A stretch of 50,681 nucleotides of DNA from Nocardiopsis chromatogenes YIM 90109 (GCF_000341185.1 NZ_ANBH01000137.1:17984-68664), one strand, 5' to 3'; shown: positions 23,303 through 31,509, counted from the first letter of the stretch. Notes: generated by a model from the sequence alone, not told the origin. Numbers and translations: made by a program.

Positions 23303-24252
23303 CGGCCCTCGCTCCGTTCCTTGCGCACGGTCCACACCAGGTAGGGCAGCACGAGCACGGCCACCGCCAGCAGCATGTAGGCGGCGATCGCCGCCCCCTT
23401 GGCCGGGTCGCGCACCTCGAAGACGGTCGTCCACATGTACACCGCCGGGACATCGGCCACGATCTGCTGGCCCGCGATCGCGATGACCAGGTCGAACACC
23501 TTCAGGGACATGTGCCCCAGGATGATCACCGCGGTCAGGGTGACCGGGCGCAGCTGCGGCAGCACCACGTGCCGGTACACGCCCCACTCCGAGCAGCCGT
23601 CCACCCGCGCCGCCTCGCGCAGCTCCTCGGGCACCCCGCGGAACCCGGCCAGGTACAGCGCCATGATGTAGCCGGACAGCTGCCAGACGGCGGGCAGCGC
23701 CATCGCCGCCATCCCCAGGTTCGGCGCGGTCCACCACTCGTTGACCAGGAAGTCCAGCCCGAGGTGGACGAACAGGGCGTTGAGGCCGGTGGCGCGCTCG
23801 GCCGGGGCCGGGTTCATCAGCCAGCGCCACACCACTCCGGTCGCGATGAACGACACCGCCATCGGCGCCAGGAACAGGGTCCTGAAAACCGATTCGCCGG
23901 CGATTCCCTTTTCGAGCAGCAGGCCCAGCAGCCACCCCAGCACCAGCGCGCCGCCCACGAACACCACGGTGAACACCGCGGCGTTGGCCACCGCGCCGGG
24001 CCACCGGGCCTCCTGCCACAGCGCGGCCATGTTCTCCAGGCCGACGAAGGAGGCGTCGTCGATGGGCTTGTGCTTGTCGCTGAGGGCCAGGCGGGCGTTC
24101 CAGCCGATCATCCCGTAGACGAACACGGCGATGAGCAGGATGGACGGGGAGATCAGCAGCAGGCCCGGCAGCCAGGCGCGCACGCGGTCGCGCCCGGCCG
24201 CCGGGCGGCGCCGGGCGGTCGCGCCCGCCCGGCCGGGCACGCGCGCGCTCAT
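23299..24252 (-). CDS. Carbohydrate ABC transporter permease (MalF-type)
   Basis: A 317-residue permease with six hydrophobic segments and an EAA loop ELREAARVDGCSEWGVYRHVVLPQLRP. The region LSDKHKPIDDASFVGLENMAALW between the first helices is typical of the glucose/mannose-type subgroup. ATG 24252 overlaps the binding-protein stop (ATGA). It is the partner of the MalG-type permease downstream. Confidence 0.9.
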   Translation of the reverse strand: MSARVPGRAGATARRRPAAGRDRVRAWLPGLLLISPSILLIAVFVYGMIGWNARLALSDKHKPIDDASFVGLENMAALWQEARWPGAVANAAVFTVVFVGGALVLGWLLGLLLEKGIAGESVFRTLFLAPMAVSFIATGVVWRWLMNPAPAERATGLNALFVHLGLDFLVNEWWTAPNLGMAAMALPAVWQLSGYIMALYLAGFRGVPEELREAARVDGCSEWGVYRHVVLPQLRPVTLTAVIILGHMSLKVFDLVIAIAGQQIVADVPAVYMWTTVFEVRDPAKGAAIAAYMLLAVAVLVLPYLVWTVRKERSEGR

Positions 24253-25523
24253 TCGTCCTGCGCGGCCTGGGAGGCCTCGTCCAGGGCGTCCTGGAGCGCT
24301 TCGGTGTCGCCGTCCTGCAGGTACAGGCCCACGGCGGTGTCGACGGAGTTCTTCCACCGGTTGTCGGCGGCCACCCCGTGCCAGAAGGACCCGGCCAGCT
24401 CGGGGCCGGACTGCCACTCCCCGAGCGCCTCGGACAGGTAGGGGCTGTCGGCGTACATCTCGGGGTCGGCGTCCTCACGGGCGGGGATGGAGCCCTTGAG
24501 GGGGTTGAACGCGTCCTGGCCCTCCCGGCTCGCGGCCAGCTCCAGCCAGGCGGTGGCGCCCTCGGGGTTGGGCGCGCCCACCGGCAGGGTGAAGCTGTCG
24601 GACAGCCACAGGTAGGTGCCCTCGGTGCCGGGCGAGGGCGCCCAGTCGTAGTCCTCTCCGGCGGTCATGCCCAGCTCGTCGAAGTACCCGGCGGCCCAGT
24701 CGCCCATGACGGTGAAGGCGGCCTCGCCCTCGGCGACGCGCCGGGAGGCCTCCTGCCAGTCCTCGGAGGCCGACTCCTCCTGGGTGTGGGCCAGGATGGC
24801 CTCGAAGTCGGCCAGTGCGTCGGCGACCTCGGGGGTGCCCCAGTCGGCGCCGGGCTCCCACAGGGCGTTGTAGCCCTCGGTGCCCAGGGAGCCGAGCAGG
24901 ACGCTCTCCAGCAGGTGGTCGACGGTCCACTGGGCGCCCACGGCCATGGGGACGGCGCCGGTCTCCTCCTCGACGGCCTCCAGGTCGGCGATGAGGTCGT
25001 CCAGGGTCTGGGGCGGCTCCTCGATCCCGGCCTCCTCCAGCACCGAGGGGTTGTACCACAGCACGTTGGAGCGGTGGATGTTGACGGGGACCGAGTAGAC
25101 GCTGCCGTCGTAGCTGATCTGTTCGAGGAGCTGGTCGGGCATGGCCTCGCGCAGGCCGTGCTCGTCGTAGAAGTCGTCGAGGGGTTCGAGGTACCCGGCC
25201 TCGATGTAGTCCTGGAGCTCGGCCCCGGCGTGGCCCTGGAAGGAGTCGGGCGGGTCCTGGCTCTGCAGCCGCCCCTCCAGCACGGCCTGGGCGTTGGTGC
25301 CCGAACCCCCGGCCACGGCGGCGTTGACGAACTCGGTGTCGGGGTGCTGCTCCTCGAACATCTCGATGAGGGCGTCGAGGCCGGCCTCCTCGCCGCCGCC
25401 GGTCCACCAGGAGAAGACCTCGACCTGGGCGGCGTCCCCGCCGCCTGTGCCCCCGCCGCAGCCGGTGGCCGCCAGGCCCATTGCCAGGGCCGCCGCGGGG
25501 GCCGTCGTCCAGCGTCTGTGCAT
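24249..25523 (-). CDS. Carbohydrate ABC transporter substrate-binding lipoprotein (possible glucose type)
   Basis: A 424-residue secreted lipoprotein. The signal ends in LAATGC with Cys22, followed by a Gly-rich linker. The mature part starts VEVFSWWTGGGEEAGLDALIEMFEEQHPDTEF, a motif strongly associated with the glucose/mannose binding proteins GtsA/GlcS of Pseudomonas, Thermus and archaea. ATG 25523 follows GGGAGGGAG. It leads the operon with two permeases. As in many actinomycetes, no dedicated ATPase is present, so a shared MsiK-type ATPase is expected elsewhere. TTGACA (25626-25631, minus strand) is a possible -35 element. Confidence 0.85.
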   Translation of the reverse strand: MHRRWTTAPAAALAMGLAATGCGGGTGGGDAAQVEVFSWWTGGGEEAGLDALIEMFEEQHPDTEFVNAAVAGGSGTNAQAVLEGRLQSQDPPDSFQGHAGAELQDYIEAGYLEPLDDFYDEHGLREAMPDQLLEQISYDGSVYSVPVNIHRSNVLWYNPSVLEEAGIEEPPQTLDDLIADLEAVEEETGAVPMAVGAQWTVDHLLESVLLGSLGTEGYNALWEPGADWGTPEVADALADFEAILAHTQEESASEDWQEASRRVAEGEAAFTVMGDWAAGYFDELGMTAGEDYDWAPSPGTEGTYLWLSDSFTLPVGAPNPEGATAWLELAASREGQDAFNPLKGSIPAREDADPEMYADSPYLSEALGEWQSGPELAGSFWHGVAADNRWKNSVDTAVGLYLQDGDTEALQDALDEASQAAQDE

Positions 25524-25641
25524 GCCGCTCCCTCCCCGGGCGGCGCCCCCTGCACCGAACCACCCGGAAAATGTGCCGTGGATCACTGCGATGCGTCCGC
25601 AATCCATTCACTCGCGGGGATCAGTTGTCAATAGTCCAGAT

Positions 25642-25672
25642 TTGAACCTCACGCGGCGTGAGGACCTAGCGT
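25642..25672 (+). promoter_or_regulatory. MerR/TipA-type promoter with operator dyad
   Basis: TTGAAC (25642-25647) and TAGCGT (25667-25672) are separated by 19 bp, the overlong spacer typical of MerR-activated promoters. The spacer holds a perfect dyad, CCTCACGC-g-GCGTGAGG (25647-25663). As I recall it, the tipA promoter of Streptomyces lividans has nearly the same core, CACCTCACGT followed by ACGTGAGG. The regulated gene, a TipA-like regulator, starts at 25756, so autoactivation is expected. Confidence 0.8.
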
Positions 25673-25755
25673 CGTCGCCACGGCACCGCGAAGGGGCGCC
25701 TGAGGCGCTCCGGGATGCGGGCACCGGCGGATACGGGACAGGAGGCGGAGCGGGC

Positions 25756-26514
25756 ATGGACGGCGCGGACCGCACGTGGAAGGTGGGCGAGCTGGCCCGG
25801 TCGACCGGGCTGACGGTGCGCACGCTGCACCACTACGACGCCATCGGCCTGGTGCGGCCCTCGGCGCGCACCGCCTCCGGGCACCGGCTCTACACCGGGG
25901 CGGACGTGCGCCTGCTCTACCGCACGCTGGCCCTGCGCGATCTGGGGCTGTCCCTGGACGAGGTGCGCTCGGTGCTCGAAGGGGGCGGGCCGCGCCTTGG
26001 TGAGCTGCTCGCCGACCAGTTGGAGCAGGTCGAGCGGCGCATCGCCGCGCTGCACGCCCTACGCGGGCGCCTGTCGGCGGTGGTGAGCGCCTCGCGCGGC
26101 GGCCCGGCTCCGGAGCCGGAACGCTTGATGCGCGTGATCGAAGGGATGAGCGGAGTGGACGAGACGATGCGGACCTACTTCAGCGAGGAGCAGATGCGGA
26201 CTCTGCACCGGCGGCGCGAGGAGCGCGGCGAGGAGGCGGTGGCCGCCGACGTGGCCGCCTGGCCGGAGCTGATCGCGGCCGTGGGCCGGGCCGTGGAGGA
26301 GGGCGCCGACCCCGCCTCGGAGCGGGGTCGGGAGCTGGCCGAGCGGTGGATGCGGCTGCTGGAGTCCTTCCACGGCGGCGACGAGGGGCTGAAGGCGTCG
26401 CTGTACCGGATGCGGGAGGACAACAGCGAGGAGATCGCCGCCGAGCACGGCGGCCCCACGCAGGAGATGATCGACTTCATCACCCGCGCGAACGCGGCGC
26501 GCGAGGCCGGGTAG
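25756..26514 (+). CDS. MerR-family regulator with TipAS-type drug-binding domain
   Basis: A 252-residue protein. Residues 8-75 form a MerR helix-turn-helix (WKVGELARSTGLTVRTLHHYDAIGL). A dimerisation coiled coil follows (LEQVERRIAALHALRGRL). The C-terminal 120 residues resemble the TipAS antibiotic-recognition domain (YFSEEQMRTLHRRREERGEEAVAADV, ELAERWMRLLESFHGGDEGLKASLYRM). TipA binds thiopeptides and activates its own promoter. ATG 25756 follows ACAGGAGGCGGAG. A promoter with a 19-bp spacer and TipA-like dyad lies upstream. The TipAS cysteine that captures thiopeptides is not seen, so the ligand may differ. Confidence 0.9.
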   Translation: MDGADRTWKVGELARSTGLTVRTLHHYDAIGLVRPSARTASGHRLYTGADVRLLYRTLALRDLGLSLDEVRSVLEGGGPRLGELLADQLEQVERRIAALHALRGRLSAVVSASRGGPAPEPERLMRVIEGMSGVDETMRTYFSEEQMRTLHRRREERGEEAVAADVAAWPELIAAVGRAVEEGADPASERGRELAERWMRLLESFHGGDEGLKASLYRMREDNSEEIAAEHGGPTQEMIDFITRANAAREAG

Positions 26515-26596
26515 GCGCTGTCGCGGGGTCGGGGGCGGGGCGCGTGCCCTGTCCCCGGGCCCTGCGCGGCCCGCCGACCGGGCGCGCCGCCCTGCG

Positions 26597-26986
26597 TCAG
26601 GGGCGGCGGCCCGCCAGGACGCAGAACTCGTTGTCCTCCGGGTCGACCAGGACCACCCAGCTGTCGTCGGCGCCCTGGCCCACGTCGGCGCGGCGCGCGC
26701 CCAGGCCGATGAGCCGCTCGACCTCTGCGGCCTGGTCCCGGTCGGAGGGGCTGACGTCGATGTGCAGCCGGTTCTTGACGGTCTTGTCCTCGGGAACCTG
26801 CGCGAACGTGATCACCGGCGGCACCGGGCCGCCGCGGCTCCCGTCGTCGGGGATCGCCTTCGGGCCGATCATGACGACCCCCTCGTGCTTGTCGAGCACC
26901 TCATAGTCCAGGACCGCGCACCAGAACCCGGCGAGGCCGTCGGGGTCGGCGCAGTCGACGGCGAGCTCGGTGAACCTGCTGGTCAT
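26597..26986 (-). CDS. VOC/glyoxalase-fold protein
   Basis: A 129-residue VOC (vicinal oxygen chelate) superfamily protein of the common actinomycete type. It has TELAVDCADPDGLAGFWCAVLDYEV at the start, NRLHIDVSPSDRDQAAEVERLIGLGARRADVGQ in the middle and a DPEDNEFCVL end. The His in LHIDV and Glu in DNEF are the usual metal-ligand positions. The substrate is unknown; relatives are often called glyoxalase or bleomycin-resistance-like on fold alone. Start ATG 26986. Confidence 0.85.
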   Translation of the reverse strand: MTSRFTELAVDCADPDGLAGFWCAVLDYEVLDKHEGVVMIGPKAIPDDGSRGGPVPPVITFAQVPEDKTVKNRLHIDVSPSDRDQAAEVERLIGLGARRADVGQGADDSWVVLVDPEDNEFCVLAGRRP

Positions 26987-27045
26987 GTCGGTGGCCTTCC
27001 CGGTCGGAGATGGATCCGGGGGGCGGGGCGCCCCGCCCCCCGGTA

Positions 27046-27912
27046 TCAGGAGTCGCCGAACATTACCTCGACGGAGTCGGCCACCGCGGCGTGCTGGAGC
27101 CAGGAGGTGAGGGTGTCGCGGTCGGTGCAGGAGGCGATGCGCTCGCGGGCCGAGCTGGGAATGTCGATACCCCGACTCTCCAGCACGGTCACGACGGCCT
27201 CCGCCAAGCCGTTGGCCTTTCCGTCCGCGAAGCTGCGGCGGAAGAGCTTGGTCTGATACTCGTAGGTGCCGGTGCCCATGATCTCCTCCAAGTACTCACG
27301 CGCCTCGCGCGGCAGCGCCGCAAGCACGTAATCAGAATACAGACTCGTCATCGACTGATCGATGGCCTCGAACGCCGCCAGCAACGCGTGCAGGGCGGCC
27401 TGCCCCTCCTCGCTCCTGGGGCTCTTCGTGTTGTGGGCGGCCGCGATGATGGCCAGCTCTGGGTGGGCCCGGGCCTTTTCGGGGTCCGTGACCGGCGGGA
27501 GGGTCCCCATCAGCAGCGGCAGCGGGCGGATCTCCCCGCACCCCAGGTCGATCGGGGTGCCGCTCCACTGGGACACCCCCTCCTTCGGGACCAGCACCAC
27601 CAGCCGGACCGGGCAGCGCAGCCGGGCCCGCAGGTTGGCGACGTAAACGGGCCAGCTGTACTCCTTATTTTCGTCTTTTTTGAGTTGGTTCTCGATGATG
27701 ATCGCCATTTTCGGCACATCGTCGTCTTCGCAGACCACGGCGGAGTCGATCCGGTACTCCACCGCCGCGGTCGTCGTCGCATCACCCGATTCGCACCGTA
27801 CGCGGCCGAATTTCGGTACCGGCACCCGCTGGGCGGATTCGAGCAGTTCCACGGCCGCCTCGGGGTTGTGCCGGATGATGTCGAGGGGGAACTCGTGTTC
27901 GAGGGAAGGCAT
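27046..27912 (-). CDS. Rpn/PD-(D/E)XK-like putative nuclease (transposase_31-type)
   Basis: A 288-residue protein of an actinomycete family that starts MPSLEHEFPLDIIRHNPEAAVELL. The nuclease-like core is YRIDSAVVCEDDD, then AIIIENQLKKDENKEYSWPVYVANLRAR, which fits the D...E-x-Q pattern of PD-(D/E)XK enzymes of the Rpn type. The second half includes AREYLEEIMGTGTYEYQTKLFRRSFADGKANGLAEAVVTVLESRG, typical of the Rpn/YhgA C-terminus. A TGTAAT element about 10 bases before the ATG and no Shine-Dalgarno suggest a leaderless message. The biological role of these copies is not known. Confidence 0.72.
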   Translation of the reverse strand: MPSLEHEFPLDIIRHNPEAAVELLESAQRVPVPKFGRVRCESGDATTTAAVEYRIDSAVVCEDDDVPKMAIIIENQLKKDENKEYSWPVYVANLRARLRCPVRLVVLVPKEGVSQWSGTPIDLGCGEIRPLPLLMGTLPPVTDPEKARAHPELAIIAAAHNTKSPRSEEGQAALHALLAAFEAIDQSMTSLYSDYVLAALPREAREYLEEIMGTGTYEYQTKLFRRSFADGKANGLAEAVVTVLESRGIDIPSSARERIASCTDRDTLTSWLQHAAVADSVEVMFGDS

Positions 27913-27925
27913 GGGGAGAAATTAC

Positions 27926-28000
27926 AAGGCGGCGCAGGGCGCCTTCACGGAAAAGAGGAAAGTCATCGATTCCTCCGGAAATGCGCCCTGTCGCCGCCTT
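27926..28000 (-). other. Long imperfect stem-loop between GNAT and Rpn-like genes
   Basis: Arms 27926-27942 and 27983-28000 pair over 17 bp with one bulged base, around a 40-base AT-richer loop that has its own small AGGAA/TTCCT stem. It starts 18 bp after the GNAT stop and overlaps the probable promoter of the Rpn-like gene, so it may act as terminator, attenuator or protein-binding site. Confidence 0.45.
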
Positions 28001-28017
28001 CTCGGCCCCAGGACGGG

Positions 28018-28530
28018 TCAGCGCACCAGTTCCTCCGCCAGCAGGTCCATCAGCAGGCCGTCGTGGAAGGTGCCGTCGGCGCCGCGCTCGTAGCGGCGCA
28101 TCACGCCCACCGGGCGGAACCCGGCCTTGATGTAGCTGCGGATGGCCGCGGTGTTGTCGGCCGCCGGGTCGATGGTCAGGCGGTGGTGGCCCTCCTCGTC
28201 GACCAGGTGGGCGGCCAGGGTGCGCACCGCGTCGGTGCCCAGCCCCATCCCGTGCACGGCGGGGTCCAGGTAGATGTCCATCCCGGCGTGCCGGTACTCG
28301 GGGTCCTCCTCGGCCCACCACTGGATCGCGCCGATCGTGCGGCCCTCGTGCTCGACGGCCAGCGTGCGCGATTCGGGGTCGGCCAGCTCCTGGGAGACCT
28401 TGGCGTCCAGGTCCTCGCCCGCGCGCCACCATGCCTGCACCTCGGGGGCGCGGCGGATGGCGGCCAGTGCGGGGACGTCGTCGTCGGTGGCGGGTCGCAG
28501 GGTGACGTAGGTACCACGCAGCACGGTCAT
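28018..28530 (-). CDS. GNAT acetyltransferase, AAC(6')-like
   Basis: A 170-residue GNAT. It reads YVTLRPATDDDVPALAAIRRAPEVQAWW near the N-terminus and has DIYLDPAVHGMGLGTDAVRTLAAHLVDEEGHHRLTIDPAADNTAAIRSYIKAGF. This matches the AacA4/AAC(6')-I group, where the WW and DP..N..AI..Y.K.GF blocks are conserved. Aminoglycoside 6'-acetylation is possible but not proven. Start ATG 28530, preceded by a short gap and a divergent membrane protein gene. Confidence 0.82.
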   Translation of the reverse strand: MTVLRGTYVTLRPATDDDVPALAAIRRAPEVQAWWRAGEDLDAKVSQELADPESRTLAVEHEGRTIGAIQWWAEEDPEYRHAGMDIYLDPAVHGMGLGTDAVRTLAAHLVDEEGHHRLTIDPAADNTAAIRSYIKAGFRPVGVMRRYERGADGTFHDGLLMDLLAEELVR

Positions 28531-28696
28531 GATCACCGAACCTATAGGGGCCCAGACGCGCGGGCCAGGGCCGGGGCCGCCCGCCCCGGCCCGCCCCCGG
28601 CCGCTGCCGGGGTCCGGGCACGTTCCCCCGCGCGGGGCGCGCTCTCCCCCGCGCGAGGGATCACCGGGCCGGGCGCCGGGCGCCAGGCTGGTCCCC

Positions 28697-29107
28697 ATGA
28701 GCACTTCAGCGCGTCTCACCGTCGCAGGGGGTTGGAGCATGGCGGCCATCGCCCTGCTGCACACCCTCTTCTTCCTCCCCCACCCCTATTGGGGGGAATG
28801 GTTCTCGGGCGAGCTGTGGAGCCACGGGGCGGCCACGGAGTCGATGCTGGGCTTCTGGGCGCTGCCGGGCGGCTTCGTGGTCCCCTTGGCCGTACTCGGC
28901 CTCCTCGTGGCCAGGACGGGGCGCCGCGGCGAAGCGGTGCCGGCCTACGCGGGATGGGCGATCGGCCTGTGGGCCCTGGGCTGCGCGGCACTGGTCGGGC
29001 CCAGCGGGTTCCTGCTGGGCCTGGTTCCGGCCGGGCTGCTCATCGGGGCCGACGTGGCGCGGCGCTCGGGCGAGCGGCGCCGGGCCGCGTCGGCGTCCCA
29101 CACCTAG
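28697..29107 (+). CDS. Four-helix membrane protein (DUF6463-like)
   Basis: A 136-residue protein with four hydrophobic segments (about 8-27, 52-70, 83-100, 105-122) and a charged C-terminal tail. It opens ARLTVAGGWSMAAIALLHTLFF with a conserved His in the first helix, as in DUF6463-type proteins. The function is unknown. ATG 28697 was chosen because the N-terminal helix starts there; no strong Shine-Dalgarno is seen. It is followed by a strong hairpin shared with the regulator gene on the other strand. Confidence 0.72.
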   Translation: MSTSARLTVAGGWSMAAIALLHTLFFLPHPYWGEWFSGELWSHGAATESMLGFWALPGGFVVPLAVLGLLVARTGRRGEAVPAYAGWAIGLWALGCAALVGPSGFLLGLVPAGLLIGADVARRSGERRRAASASHT

Positions 29108-29137
29108 CGGGGCGCCCTGGCCGCCCCGCACGGGGGC

Positions 29138-29175
29138 GTGCGGTCCGCCCTTCCCGCCGGGAGGGCGGACCGCAC
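29138..29175. terminator. Bidirectional terminator between membrane protein and MntR-like genes
   Basis: Perfect arms GTGCGGTCCGCCC (29138-29150) and GGGCGGACCGCAC (29163-29175), extendable by one T-A pair inside, lie between two convergent genes. Confidence 0.7.
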
Positions 29176-29202
29176 CCGTGCGGCAGGCGGGCCGAGGGGG
29201 TC

Positions 29203-29892
29203 TCAGTCCGGGGCGATCCACAGCGCCTCGGCGGCCACCAGCCCCAGGGAGCGCTCCTCGGCTCCGTCACCCGTGCCGATGCGCACGATGAGCGATCCGC
29301 CGTAGGGCTGGCGCTCGACGACCTCCACGCGCATGCCGATGCCGATGTCCTGCTCGGCCAGGTAGCGCAGCAGCTCGGGGTCGGAGTCGTTGACCCGGAC
29401 GATGGTGCCCACCGCGCCGCTCTCGGCGTCCGAGAGCAGGCCGGTGGCGCGGTTGACCACCCGCCCGTCGCGGGTGGGGATGGGGTCGCCGTGCGGGTCG
29501 GCCACCGGGTCGCCCAGGTGGGCGGCGATGCGCTCGACGAACTTGTCGGAGACCGCGTGCTCCAGCTCCTCGGCCTCGTCGTGCACCTCGTCCCAGGAAT
29601 AGCCCAGCGCCTCCACCAGGTAGGTCTCCAGCAGGCGGTGGCGGCGCAGCACCGCCAGGGCGGCCTTGGTGCCGGTCTCGGTCAGGCGCACCGACCCGTA
29701 CCGGCGGTGGTCGACCAGCCCCAGGTCGCCGAGCTTGCGCAGCATCCCCGACACCGAGGAGTTGGACACCGACAGCCGCTCGGCCATCGCCGAGATGGTG
29801 ACCGGGCCGCTCCCCCTCTCCTGCAGGTCGTAGATGACCTTCACGTAGTCCTCGACCGAGGTGGACGGCCGCTCCGCCGGTGCTGACTCCAT
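29203..29892 (-). CDS. DtxR/MntR-family metalloregulator, likely Mn-responsive
   Basis: A 229-residue protein. Winged helix-turn-helix at residues 12-70 (VEDYVKVIYDLQERG, VSNSSVSGMLRKLGDLGLV). A dimerisation/metal domain lies at 75-140 and a C-terminal FeoA/SH3-like domain near 165-229. Where DtxR and IdeR have Cys102-x2-Glu-His, this protein has E108-x2-E111-H112, the Glu substitution seen in manganese-responsive MntR. It therefore probably senses Mn(II) and may control the Mn-type importer at 16.8-19.6 kb. ATG 29892 follows GGAGG closely; TAGCGT upstream is a possible -10. Confidence 0.85.
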   Translation of the reverse strand: MESAPAERPSTSVEDYVKVIYDLQERGSGPVTISAMAERLSVSNSSVSGMLRKLGDLGLVDHRRYGSVRLTETGTKAALAVLRRHRLLETYLVEALGYSWDEVHDEAEELEHAVSDKFVERIAAHLGDPVADPHGDPIPTRDGRVVNRATGLLSDAESGAVGTIVRVNDSDPELLRYLAEQDIGIGMRVEVVERQPYGGSLIVRIGTGDGAEERSLGLVAAEALWIAPD

Positions 29893-29965
29893 GCCTCCAA
29901 CGCTACCGTGAAACCCCTGTGTTCCCTGTTCGAGCGGCATGGGCCGGGGACGGCGCCGGGCGGGC

Positions 29966-30649
29966 TCAGCCCGGCCCGGCCCCCTCCCGGTGCCCGGCGG
30001 GCTCCGCGCGCAGCAGCACCAGCGCGACCACCGTGGTCCAGCCCAGCAGGGCCGCGATGGTGGCGCGCTGGTAGATCCCGGCCACCTCGACCAGGCCGGG
30101 GTCCTGCTGGAACCCCAGGCTGGACAGCTGGAGCAGGACGATCCCCGCGACCGCGCTCAGCAGGGAGTAGGCGCCCAGCAGCGGGCGGCGTGTGCGCAGC
30201 GCCCACACGGCGAGGACCACGCAGGCGGCGGGGATCCCGAGGAAGACCGGCAGCGCGGCGACGTCGTGGACGACCCCGACCGGCGTGTACTCGATGGTGC
30301 CGGGGGCGCCGGGCGGGTAGCCGCTGACCGGGTCGGTGACGAAGGCCCCGGAGCCGAGCAGGCCCACCCCCGCGGCCCCCACCAGCCAGGCGGCGGCGCG
30401 GGCGCGCCCGGCGAGCAGGGCCGAGCGGCGCATGCCCACGGCCAGGGCCAGCATCAGGACCCCGGCGATGAGGAAGTTGGCGATCTGGACCCACCCGGCC
30501 CCGGTGAGCGCCAGCGAGCTGACCGGGTGCCGGATCTGGTCGTAGTCGGGGCGCAGGCTCCCTGCGATCGTGAACACGGCGACGAACAGCGGCCCGGCGA
30601 GCGCGCCGGCGGTCAGGAGTCGGCGCGTGAGGGCGCGGGGGGCTGCCAT
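29966..30649 (-). CDS. DUF998 membrane protein
   Basis: A 227-residue protein with six hydrophobic segments. The loop SLRPDYDQIRHPVSSLALTGAGWVQIANF after the first helix and GAFVTDP are hallmarks of the DUF998 family. The function is unknown. Start ATG 30649. It runs in the same direction as the DUF421 gene upstream (93 bp gap). Confidence 0.82.
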   Translation of the reverse strand: MAAPRALTRRLLTAGALAGPLFVAVFTIAGSLRPDYDQIRHPVSSLALTGAGWVQIANFLIAGVLMLALAVGMRRSALLAGRARAAAWLVGAAGVGLLGSGAFVTDPVSGYPPGAPGTIEYTPVGVVHDVAALPVFLGIPAACVVLAVWALRTRRPLLGAYSLLSAVAGIVLLQLSSLGFQQDPGLVEVAGIYQRATIAALLGWTTVVALVLLRAEPAGHREGAGPG

Positions 30650-30742
30650 GGCGGCCTTCCTTCTCGCGGTCAGGGGGTGTCCGCCCGGCCTGTCGGCCTC
30701 CCGGGGCCCGCACGTCCGGCGGTGTGCCCGTCGAACGAACCG

Positions 30743-31357
30743 CTAGCGGCGGCCGTTCCTCCCGCCCTTCCCGTCTTCGCCGCCGCCGTGGCCGTTCTCG
30801 GCCCTGCCGCGGAGCAGGTCCTCGATGCGGGCCAGGCGCTCCTCCAGGGCGTCGACCTGGCCGACCGTCGCGGCGCGTTTGCCGCGGCGCAGCTCGACCA
30901 GCAGTGTGCCGTCCGGCTCCAGCATCACGCGCTTGGCGTCGCCCACGTCCGAGCCGCCGTCGCGGCGCACCACCTGTTCGACGTCGGCCTTGCGCACCCC
31001 CAGGCGCCACATGGTGCGCCGGTCGTAGTGGCCGTCGCGCACCAGCACGCTGGTGCGGCCCTCGAACAGCCGCCAGGCCCAGTACCAGCGGGTGCGCACC
31101 CGCACCATGGCCCAGTCGGCGGCCATGAGCACCGCCGCGCCGATCACGCCGCCGGTGACCGAGTAGTCCTGGCCGATGATGGCGTTCTGCACCACGTTGG
31201 ACAGCAGCAGTACCACGACCAGGTCCATGGTGTTGAGCTGGGCGAGGTCGCGGCGGCCCACCAGGCGCAGCATCAGGTAGACGGCCAGGTAGACCAGGAC
31301 GGTCCGGATGGTCTTCTCGGCCGTGGGGATGTCGGGGACGAACATCTCGTGCCACAC
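30743..31357 (-). CDS. DUF421 (YetF-type) membrane protein
   Basis: A 204-residue protein with three N-terminal hydrophobic helices and the family motif LVGRRDLAQLNTMDLVVVLLLSNVVQNAII. A soluble domain follows (VRDGHYDRRTMWRLGVRKADVEQVVRRDG). The tail is a charged coiled coil and a Gly-rich end. GTG 31357 is preferred because GGAAGGA lies upstream and the protein then begins with the usual WHEMFVPDIPTAEKTIRTV. The role is unknown. Confidence 0.85.
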   Translation of the reverse strand: MWHEMFVPDIPTAEKTIRTVLVYLAVYLMLRLVGRRDLAQLNTMDLVVVLLLSNVVQNAIIGQDYSVTGGVIGAAVLMAADWAMVRVRTRWYWAWRLFEGRTSVLVRDGHYDRRTMWRLGVRKADVEQVVRRDGGSDVGDAKRVMLEPDGTLLVELRRGKRAATVGQVDALEERLARIEDLLRGRAENGHGGGEDGKGGRNGRR

Positions 31358-31509
31358 GGGGGTGTCCTTCCGTTCCTCCTGGTCGTGCCCGCCGGGTGGG
31401 CGGGCCGCGGCGGGCCCTCCCGCCGCGTCCGGCCCCATGCTGCCCGGGCGCGGGGTACCGGTCCGGGCGGACGCGCCGGGGAGGGGCGCCTCGGCCGGAG
31501 CGGCGCGGT

